This document shows, one piece after another, positions 55,501-64,000 of a DNA stretch of 64,000 nt. This stretch comes from Lolium rigidum (lineage: Eukaryota; Streptophyta; Magnoliopsida; Poales; Poaceae), in contig NC_061514.1 of the NCBI RefSeq assembly GCF_022539505.1, positions 43,478,179 to 43,542,178 on the forward strand. Direction: 5' to 3'. Each line of letters starts with the position of its first letter. The first letter of the stretch is position 1. A program made the position numbers and the translations under genes. The notes under the pieces were generated by a model. The model made no database searches and had not been told where the DNA came from. It saw nothing but the letters and a program-made list of their open reading frames with translations.

Positions 55501-58500
55501 TTTTCACATGTATCTTCCGGATTCATGGCAAGGCAACAGAACAAGCATCACTTTGTCTTCCTTTTCTTCTGGCTACTACGCACTATTTCTTGAATCTCAT
55601 CGGGCAGCTTTGCTTTGTTTTGGGAGTGCAAAAGAAGGTACCCCCACTTTACGAGCTTATACCCTTCAACATCGTTCTGCAAATTGGAATGAAAAGGAAA
55701 TGCAGGTCATGCACAATGTTTTTTGCATCATCTATGACTCCTGAAGGAGAATGTAAAGTAAGGGGAATATGCTAACCGTCATGAATATGGGAGTTGTTCT
55801 TCCATCGAAACACTCAATGCAAGCCATACATCCAAAAGCGCTGTCTGTGGGCATGGCATGGAAACTAAGACCTGCAGGACTGCATTTATTTGCGTCGGCA
55901 ATTGGGGAAGGGCGGGAGCAATTCATAAAGGCTTGTTCTAGATGCTTCACGAATATTTCAGTCCAGCTCTTAAACTGCTCAGGCAATTTCGAGTCCCTTG
56001 AATGCAATATCATGACCTGGTCATTTACCTCCACATTGACAACAAACACCACCCATTCTCCATCTTGGATGATATGACAGCTTATCTGCAAAAACTAGCA
56101 TGTCTTAGGAGCGTATTATCAGTGTATTATCATTACAATCTCGCACCACTTACGAATCCCTTCTCCATATTGCTCGGCTTTAATCTCTTCCTCAATCGCT
56201 TTCACCAATGCTTCGTCGATCGCACTCAAAAACAATTTGCTATCGGACCTTTTAATCGACATCCAAAGTTTTGTTTCTTGCAGAAACCTTACCAGTGCTT
56301 TTGGGGGGGTGATGATTCTATGTTTGTGGTACTGAGTATTTTCAGTTTTGTCATCATACTTCACGCACTCGACGAATGCATTCATGACTTAATTGCCCTG
56401 AAAATCATGAATGCATTCGTCGAGTGCGTGAAGTATGATGACAAAACTGAAAATACTCAGTACCACAAACATAGAATCATCACCCCCCCAAAAGCACTGG
56501 TAAGGTTTCTGCAAGAAACAAAACTTTGGATGTCAGTTAAAAGGTCTGATAGCAAATTGTTTTTGAGTGCAGACCGACGAAGCATTGGTAAAAGCGATTG
56601 AGGAAGAGATTAAAGCCAGCAATATGGAGAAGGGATTCGTAAGTGGTGCAGGATTGTAATGATAATACACTGATAATACGCTCCTAAGACATGCTAGTTT
56701 TTGCAGATAAGCTGTCCTATCATCCAAGATGGAGAATGAGTGGTGTTTGTTGTCAATGTGGAGGTAAATGACCAGGTCATGATATTGCATTCAAGGGACT
56801 CGAAATTGCCTGAGCAGTTTAAGAGCTGGACTGAAATATTCGTGAAGCATCTAGAACAAGCCTTTATGAATTGCTCCCGCCCTTCCCCAATTGCCGACGC
56901 AAATAAATGCAGATCCGCAGTGTCTTAGTTTCCATGCCATGCCCACGTGACAGCGCTTTTGGATGTATGGCTTGCATTGAGTGTTTCGATGGAAGAAAAA
57001 CTCCCATATTCATGACGGTTAGCATATTCCCTTACTTTACATTCTCCTTCAGGAGTCATAGATGATGCAAAAAACATTGTGCATGACCTGCATTTCCTTT
57101 TCATTCCAATTTGCAGAACGATGTTGAAGGGTATAAGCTCGTAAAGTGGGGGTACCTTCTTTTGCACTCCCAAAACAAAGCAAAGCTGCCTGATGAGATT
57201 CAAGAAATAGTGCGTAGTAGCCAGAAGAAAAGGAAGACAAAGTGATGCTTGTTCTGTTGCCTTGCCATGAATCCGGAAGATACATGTGAAAACTTCGTTT
57301 TCGTAATGATACATTTGCTAGAACCATGTGAAAATTCCATTGCTCGATCCGTTCATATGATATCACTGTTGGGCATTGTAATCGCATGGAGACGTTGCTC
57401 CTGTCGCATCGGCTGGTTGCGTTTTTCACATGTTACCTCCTATGTGACAAATGTTGCTTTTATTACATGTTACCTCTTATTTGATATATGTTGCATTTTG
57501 TCTGCCTTGTCTGCCACTAACTAAAATATGTTTAGTGTGGCTTTCACTATCCACGAGTTCCACAAGGTGCCCCCCCAAATTCAAAAAAAATAAAAAAATG
57601 TAAAACCTTCATATTCTCTCCATTCTTGTGTAAGAGATTATGTGTATAAAATTTGAGTTGATTTAGAGGAGATCAAAAAAATCACTTGCTTACAAAAACC
57701 GGTTTAAGTAGGATCAAACGGTCCGTTTGTAAATTTATGATTTTCTCGACCTTCTTAAAATTAGCCCAAATTTGTTTTACATGGTGGCAAGCACTCGCTT
57801 AAGCCAGATGTAGTGTCCACAACCTCTGTTCCTAAATATAAGACATTTTGGGAGTTCGAATGGGGGTGCAGATCTAATGTACTAAGCTAGGAAATTTCAT
57901 TTATGAGTCTCCAAGTTCCGTGTGTTGCTGCTTCCCAGTTCTTACATAACACTCGCAAAATTTGTCTGGAGTGGCCATCATACAGAGCTAATTAAATCTC
58001 TTGTTCTATAGAAGATGGCGATAAATGGACTTTACACACAATTCCACAATTAAACAACTCGTGTTTCAGCAAAATGACTCAGTTTGTGGGGACTGTCAAA
58101 CTCAGAGACATTCAAACAAAAATAGGCACAATAACAGATTCATGTACTCCCTCAGTTATGTAAGACCTTTTAGCCTTTTTCGTAAATGCATGTATCTAGA
58201 CCCGTTTAGTGTGTAGGTTCACTCACTTTGGTCCGTACCTAGTCCACTTTGAAATATCTAAAAAGTCTTACATTAGTGAACAGAGGAAGTACTATTTTTT
58301 CCATTACCTTAGGTTTTGCAATCCCCACCAGAAGCAATAACAAAGTTTAGAGACAAAGTTTCCTGGAACAAGTATTCCAGAGACCAACGCTTGCTGATAG
58401 ATACCAAAGTTGAAAGCATCAGCAGCACTATCAGTACCATTGCACTTCTTAAATATTTGGGTACTATTACTCCAACTGTTATAGCTGACACTGCTAGCAT

Positions 58501-61315
58501 GATTGGCACTACAATACAAGTAGCTTGGATCACAGCCAGCGCTAGTGTGACAGTTGAAACGCCAGCAACTATCTTCCCGCTCAATTGTTAAGAAGTACCA
58601 CAGAGTGCCAACATTCTGCAACAAATAGTGTATAGAAAAAATACAGCATAAGTCAAAGAAAACATGAATGCGTACAACAAAGTAAAGACAAAACTTATGA
58701 TCAATGTTAACTACGTCTCATTTAACATGATGTTAGACAATAATGACAGGTGCAGGAAAAGGGATACCGTCAAAAGTTAACAAAGGTAAATCATCGAAAT
58801 ATATTTATAATATCTAATAGGCCAATTGGCAATGCCTACAATGTATTGTGCACAATCTTCAGGTTCTGAGAAATCCTATAATCTATCCTATGTGACAGGA
58901 TAGCTGAAGACTTCAAATGGTAGGATGCAAATTTATATGAGTTATAGGGAATGACTCTCCTACTACTCCAGGCACTCATCATAATGTGAAATAAGGAGAA
59001 ATAACTGTGATGCTCTCCAGATGAAGACGTGGTAGACGCTAGGGTTCTACCAGGTCTAGGGCGGAGGTTGTATGGGTGGAAGGGAGGGTGGCGAGGTTGG
59101 AGGCGCGGACGTCGGCGACTCGGCGCCGTGGCCGCGCGTGAGGAGGAAGGCGGCGGTGCGCTGGAGGCGGCGGCTAGGGTTTAGGGATCCCGTCTCCTGA
59201 GGGAGACGGCAACAAATATGTTTTTTGCTTGTCATAAAACGAAGGGGTACATGTGTTTATAAATAGGCTAGCTACTCGAAACCCTAGATAACTTGGGCTA
59301 AGCCCTTAATTCGGTCCACTATTGGGCCTCTTCCATGCATACTGGAGCCCGACCATAACAAGACGCTCCCAGCTGAATAAGGATAGGCAAAAACTTACAT
59401 GACCAGCAAGCATAAACCAGAGAAGATAGTAACCAGCACCAGCCCAGGCAGTTTCAATAAAAACACCAGCTGTCCTTTTCAAATCAGTGGTCACGGGGAA
59501 TATTCTTAGCAACCTTGGAATGTATTGACATAATACAACCCAAACCAGAGCATTTTTTGTAGCCAGTACGTCTGGACCATCAGAACTGTGGAGATATCTC
59601 CAAACTACAATCTGTCAATTAACAACAAGATAGTTCAAGCCATCAAGGTAAACTGGAAAAAAATGCTTATAACTAAGCAGAAATCATAGTTCAGAATATG
59701 GACAGAAAGTACTGCTGCATAATTATCTGTATGGTTGTATGCAAGTAATGGTACTAATTTCGCTGAAGCAAAACTGTGCTGAGTGTAGAGGCAGGCTAGT
59801 CAAATCATAAACTATCCAGTGCTGAAGTTTCAAAATAGTTGGAAGGCTCTTTTTACGTAAACAAAAGGATTACTGTTTCTAATATAAAGACTATGGGACA
59901 TTTAAGTAAACTTCAGGTTGTTGAAGAGCAAGACTGTTAAGAAGTACCTGTGGAAGTGGTAGCAATGCAAAGAAATCCATTATAAAGTAGCTCTTAATGT
60001 ACCGCATCGCAATTAACATTGGATCAATCACAAGCTCGCCACTTCCAAACACTCGAGAAGATGGAGCAACATAAGCAGTGCGGAATTGAAGGAACACTCG
60101 AATAAGATAGACACAATCAATAATAGTTCGTATTGTTGTTGCTGTCACTGCCAAGTCCTTATCTATACCAATGCAATTTGAGTTGCTGATGATGGGTAGG
60201 AAGAAGAAGAGCGGATCCACTCCAACAGCGAATATACATGACACGAAGAAAAATCTATTCATTCGCAAAAGGAACTTTTCCTGAGGATCAAATATATTCT
60301 TCTTAAAAGATTTAAGGTCTTCCGCAAAAGCTGTCTTGGGAGCGCCAGATGTAAGGGACTGTCTAAGTGATATGATTCTTCCAGAACCCTTTCTCATCCC
60401 TGACATGAGTGATTTTAATGGGTTAAACGAATCATAACCAAACCCAGGCATGCTGAACCTCCGGCTGCTCCTCGCCCCTATTTCAGATTGTACAGATGAC
60501 CTAGGGCTTGACTCTTCCAGCCTACATAAAGTATACGAATATAATTGAAACATATTCACAACAGTCAACAGTTAAACAAAAGTAGAATAAATGTGAATGA
60601 ATAGTGCACAGTGAGAAGTTAAAACATATAACTCTGATGGGCTGATACATGAAGGAAAAAAAAGGAAAAGGAAAAGGAAAATGAGAATCCCCCTGCTTTT
60701 TCCTTCATCACTCAAACATGAAGGAAAATGTAAAAGGTAATGGCTGACTTTCTTTGTTCTTGAAGAATCTTACACTGACGCAACTCGTACAGCTAAAGCG
60801 CTAAAACCTAGCTATCAGTACAGCATAAAGGAAAATGTAGACACATTACCGGCTTCACCTATTTCTTCTTCGAAAAAGTAACATGAGCTAACTCTTACAG
60901 GCAAAAAACGAAGATCAAATAATTAGCAAACAAAGAGCCAAGACATGTCTAAACTAAGAGAGACAGCAAGGAAAGATGTCAGGTGTCAGATGAGGGGTTA
61001 AAGGATACCATAGGAAGAACCCGTGAAATATTTGTTGTAGAAATGGACCATACAGCAACAATACCTATTTCAGCTACAGGGTTACCACTATATACAGGAG
61101 AAGACCAAGAGCAAATTGGTACAAGTGATCAAGCACATTTTATTTTAATTTTTCAAAAAAAAGGCAGAAGATTTCTCGCATTCAATTAATTGCGAGAGTT
61201 ACAGCATGCAAACGATAAAGATTACAGAAACGACCTTTTGGAGTTATGAAAGAATACTAAAAGTGCTATTTAAGGAGATGACAAACCTCCTAAAGGTGTC
61301 TCTGTGTCTGTCCAT
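52592..61315 (-). CDS. CNGC: cyclic nucleotide-gated ion channel, group II-like
   Basis: Seven coding exons on the minus strand: 61315-61287, 60521-59948, 59611-59399, 58615-58308, 53774-53663, 53591-53355, 53269-52592. All have GT/AG borders and consistent phase and total 2,151 bases (716 residues). The cytosolic N-terminus runs to about 98. S1-S6 lie between about 100 and 412 (S1 FFFVSCIFAVGVDPLFFFLP; S6 VLFSIAICILGLILFALLIG). The pore region has GLQNLSTLGQG near 370-380. A C-linker and a cyclic-nucleotide-binding domain follow, with the cassette GDFCGEELLTWAL. An IQ/calmodulin site is FVQAAWRRYYKRK. Plant CNGCs are Ca2+-permeable plasma-membrane channels in growth and immunity. C-terminal ASRFAANALRGVHR and KPPEPDF fit group II (CNGC5-9). 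The start is uncertain: a better family start at 61346 (MFDCGSESS) is out of frame through an apparent 4-base insertion, so I begin at 61315. Intron 5 is 4.5 kb and carries a giant palindrome. Confidence 0.85.
55732..56385 (-). pseudogene. Ulp1-like (C48) protease fragment, left arm
   Basis: Minus-strand frames encode TKLWMSIKRSDSKLFLSA, then HIIQDGEWVVFVVNVEVNDQ and VMILHSRDSKLPEQFKSW, then MPTDSAFGCMACIECFDGR. The order matches the end of Ulp1-type cysteine proteases: HW-strand, D-S region, Cys region. The His before Trp is Glu and the NSCG-like catalytic Cys motif is altered, so it should be inactive. Pieces lie in two frames. Confidence 0.45.
56407..57060 (+). pseudogene. Ulp1-like protease fragment, right arm
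   Basis: Inverted copy of the left-arm fragment. Here the Trp codon of the GEWVVFVV stretch is TGA (at about 56737). The region before the Cys motif reads ANKCRSAVS and stops, so this copy is more damaged. It shares VNVEVNDQVMILHSRDSKLP with its partner. Confidence 0.45.
58147..58289. mobile_element. Stowaway MITE beside a CNGC splice donor
   Basis: It starts CTCCCTCAGTTATGTAAG and ends GTGAACAGAGGAAG in inverted orientation, between TA dinucleotides (58145-58146 and 58290-58291). Its edge is 18 bases from the donor of CNGC exon 5 (exon end 58308). Confidence 0.8.
59030..59360 (-). mobile_element. solo LTR of the Reina-like Gypsy family in CNGC intron
   Basis: Read on the minus strand it starts TGTTATGGTCGGGCTCC and ends GTCTACCA, homologous to the LTR at 23279-23594. 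The 5-base target duplication AGACG is intact on both sides (59025-59029 and 59361-59365). It ends 38 bases from the exon ending at 59399. Confidence 0.85.
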
Positions 61316-62180
61316 GTATGGAGCTTTCTGAGCCACAATCAAACATAAGGCCGTGTCAAATGAAGAGTAATGCTGGTGAAAGATCCCCCACTGCTCCGAG
61401 AACTGTCACCAATCTACCATTTCGTGGATCAACATTCACTTCCATTTTTTTCCATGCTGTCAATAGGGCACCCACAGTCCCCGCGCCAAATGCCCTGATC
61501 TGTTTGATCAATCACACATAATCAATATACAGAATACGAGTGTAAGCATAATAGGAAATTGTCAGGTGAGCGTGATACATATAGGACAAATGCAGTTGCA
61601 GCGCACAGATAAAGAACGGAAGCACTTGAATTAGGAAAACCTCCTATTAACGGGTAGCATCCATCCAAGTATGCTACTAAGCTGAAGCAGCGTAATATAA
61701 GCAAGAGATTCACCAATAATGGAATCACGCAGCTCTAAACGCGTGCAGAAACTACGCCTTCGTTTCCCCTATGCTAGCGATGAAAGGGAGTAACTGAAAT
61801 CCATCTAATCCTTCGTCTCTCCCGGCCCGAGGCTGATCCAGATCCACGAGCCTGGCTAGAGCGGGCACGCACCGCGGCTCCCGGAACGCGGCCGCACGCA
61901 GCGACCAAATCGAAAGAACGACATCAGCATCGATTATGCGCAGCAGAAGCAGCCAGAAAAAAAAAAGGCACCGAGAAATCGAGGTGGGAGAGGACGGTTT
62001 GCGTCCGGCGGGTGGATCACCTGCGAGCCGTGCGGGGAGCGGGGGTCGAGGGAGAGGAACCGGCGGCGAGGTCACGAGCGGGGCGGGGCGGGGGCGGGCA
62101 ACGGGGCAAGAAAAGGGGAAGCAGCAGCACGGCTTCGGAGAAAGGAGAGAGATAGGCAGTCAGTCAACGAGGGGAAGCGA
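61316..62180 (-). promoter_or_regulatory. CNGC 5' leader and promoter region
   Basis: A plausible 5' UTR intron ends at the acceptor CTTTCACCAG (exon start 61372). It begins at a donor in GCACGGCTCGCAG/GTGATC at about 62030. The 61840-62180 segment is CpG-rich and would hold the noncoding first exon and promoter. I see no convincing TATA box. The structure is inferred from motifs only. Confidence 0.35.
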
Positions 62181-63210
62181 CTGCTTGGCTTCGGCTTGGG
62201 TTGCTCCGGCACTCTGGCTGGCTGCTGGGTCCGGGGGCGTCAACGAGAAAACGGACGGCCATTGGGCAAACCTGGACAACGGGCCGGGCCCGGCCCGGCC
62301 CCACCTAAAAATGCCTGGCATGGTATGGCCCGGCCATGTCGTGCCGGCACACGGGCACAGGTGCCTCGCCTTCGCTAAATGTGCGGGCCCATGGCCCGTA
62401 TATCTCGTGTGCCAACGACGTTCATGCGGCGTGGCTGACCGGCGGGCAACTCTAGGCGTTGATTCCTGGCGGCTGGTGGTCAGCTGAAACCCAATGATGA
62501 GGTGGCGGCGTGGCGCATGGCGATGAACGAGCAAAAGGAGGGGTCTGGGTGAGGACAAGGAAGGAGAGGGAGTTAGAGCAGTAGAGGCTAGAGCGGATGC
62601 AGTTGATTTGTTCACACCTCGCTCGAAAGCCTCCAATACTTGATGGAATTGGTCAATCGATCGCGTACTTAGGGTATGATTGGTTGCTCACAACTTTTGC
62701 TCTGCATCTATGGAACATGACTCGATGGATGATGTCCGGATTAATGCAACCTCTAATCCATGTTGTGCAAGTTGTTTGGTTGCCAACAATTCCTACTCTG
62801 CATCAGTTGGGAAGCAAAGTCACTGGAGTTTGGTTGCCTACAAATCGCGTTTGAGCTAATGCACGGCTGTTTAGTTACGTATGACGTGCGAAATACGATC
62901 AACTCCTAGACTTCTTGGTGAGCTTACCCAGTTCATCGAAGATGTCTACAAGGTGTCCGACGAAATAGAAAAAAACATGACAACAACCATATATCACATA
63001 ATCAGCAAGGCTAGCATACGGATTAGTTCTAGCAGTAGAGTTGCACCCCGGATATTGTTTCTACTGCTATTGCATGTTTGTGATTGATACTTGTCATTAT
63101 TTTGTGGGGAGATTATATATTTGGATTGTGTTGTAGTCATTATGCCTCTGGTCCACATCATGTTTGACACTTGTGAGTAGTTTCCCACGTTCCTGGGGGC
63201 ATAAGATGAT
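62181..63210. other. no gene recognised
   Basis: 62280-62420 has runs of GGGCCCGGCCCGGCC and GGCCCATGGCCC typical of GC-rich repeat termini. 62660-62880 has two TGGTTGC-type phrases resembling MITE ends (GGGTATGATTGGTTGC, GTTTGGTTGCCTAC). I could not define complete elements. Confidence 0.35.
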
Positions 63211-63310
63211 NNNNNNNNNNNNNNNNNNNNNNNNNNNNNNNNNNNNNNNNNNNNNNNNNNNNNNNNNNNNNNNNNNNNNNNNNNNNNNNNNNNNNNNNNN
63301 NNNNNNNNNN
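63211..63310. other. assembly gap (100 N)
   Basis: Exactly 100 N, the conventional placeholder for a gap of unknown size. GATGAT precedes and ATGAT follows, so the two sides may overlap. Confidence 0.98.
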
Positions 63311-64000
63311 ATGATTCTATATGATGTGCAATAAGTATTTGGTCAAAATTTTATCTTTTATGTTGTTTTATGATGGTTTTATGCGAACCTCGACTGCATA
63401 TTACTTCAACTATATGGGGCTCATAGGTCTACACTTTAATGTAATGAATGTGTGTTGGAAGGGACGGAATGACAGAAAGCGTTTTTTAATACTATGAGTT
63501 CCGTAGAGGGGTTTATGTCGGAGACCAATGATCTTATTGCTATGGTGGGACATTTATGTCTTAATGATTCTTATACTTGCACATGAAAATGGCTCTATGA
63601 CCCATCATAAGGGGTGTATTTGCTCATATCTATGGTTGCACCTAATTTACGCTCCGGCCCTATTGAATGAAACTTGACAAAATATTTACCATGTTGTGTA
63701 GAACTCTGATGCTAGTAAATCCATGCCGCCCTCGGAAAAATTTGTCTCATATAAGCACACACACTTGAGTTTGTCCTCTTGCTGCATAGAGGATTGGGCT
63801 TTCTCTCATTGAGGGCATTTACATATTGCAATTTACTTTATGCATTTTACTTGATTGCAAACTATACACTCAAAACATCAAAAATATTTCTTTATTATTA
63901 TTATTATTATTGTTTGCTTGTCAAATCTTCTAACCAATATACCTTCAGCTCCTCGTGGGTTTGATAACCCACCTTATTGAAAAGTACTACAATTGATCTC
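63311..64000. other. no gene recognised; (TTA)n near the end
   Basis: AT-rich sequence. A (TTA)n microsatellite lies at 63892-63911. No coding or repeat-end signals. Confidence 0.5.

Larger units (their letters stand above)
54976..57818. mobile_element. 2.84 kb near-perfect palindrome (foldback/MULE-like) in CNGC intron 5
   Basis: The left arm 54976-56387 (1,412 bases) and right arm 56405-57818 (1,414 bases) are inverted copies with only scattered substitutions and small indels. They are separated by a 17-base loop. The outer ends begin GGACACTACATC. I could not find a convincing target duplication. Each arm carries a Ulp1-protease-like fragment. Long-TIR MULEs and Kaonashi-type MULEs that carry Ulp1-like sequence are plausible relatives. 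Transcribed within the CNGC pre-mRNA, it would form a long hairpin. Confidence 0.85.

Noticed and set aside
56002..56601. 199-codon plus-strand ORF across the palindrome centre
   Set aside because: It is an antisense reading of the Ulp1-like fragment on one arm fused to the sense reading on the other, an artefact of the inverted repeat.

Overview
This window is grass nuclear DNA, most likely from a Pooideae/Triticeae species. The evidence is the dense nesting of LTR retrotransposons, Stowaway MITEs with TA target duplications, elements with GAGCATCTCC termini, long introns and GC-rich coding exons. There are few host genes and most of the sequence is transposable element. A run of 100 N at 63211-63310 marks an assembly gap.

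Layout. (1) 1-5.3 kb holds a minus-strand secreted-peptide locus of the RGF/GLV/CLEL root-growth-factor type. A TATA box and one signal-peptide exon lie upstream of two different terminal peptide exons (C-termini DYYGPGGHEPNHH and DYSPATRKPPIHN), with a Mutator-like MITE in the promoter. (2) 5338-13509 is a complete non-autonomous Gypsy-type element on the minus strand: TSD CGTGT, tRNA-Asp-type primer site, gag and protease remnants, no reverse transcriptase. (3) 13.5-23.3 kb is a patchwork of Copia, Gypsy, LINE and MITE fragments plus an unexplained GC-rich block at 19.7-20.95 kb. (4) 23279-30245 is a decayed plus-strand Gypsy gag-pol element. It is interrupted by a solo LTR and by a Harbinger-like element that carries a GeBP/DUF573 domain. 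(5) 30.2-38.6 kb has a LINE ORF1 remnant and a broken partial TIP41-like gene. (6) 38819-40126 is an intact single-exon mitochondrial-type PPR gene. (7) 41.8-48.2 kb is a higher-order tandem repeat split by a 2.8 kb Pack-MULE with an F-box fragment. (8) 50737-52161 is a Harbinger-like element carrying a B3-domain ORF with its own TATA box. (9) 52592-61315 is a seven-coding-exon, group II-like cyclic-nucleotide-gated channel gene (716 codons when spliced). Its introns hold a 2.84 kb near-perfect palindrome with Ulp1-protease-like arms, a Stowaway MITE and a solo LTR.

The three host loci (RGF peptide gene, PPR gene, CNGC) have no obvious functional link. The main points for follow-up are the two-peptide RGF locus, the huge inverted repeat inside the CNGC intron (a potential hairpin-RNA source), and three DNA transposons that each carry a piece of a host regulatory gene (GeBP, B3, F-box). 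All exon structures were inferred by eye from splice motifs, reading phase and family resemblance; no transcript or database evidence was available.
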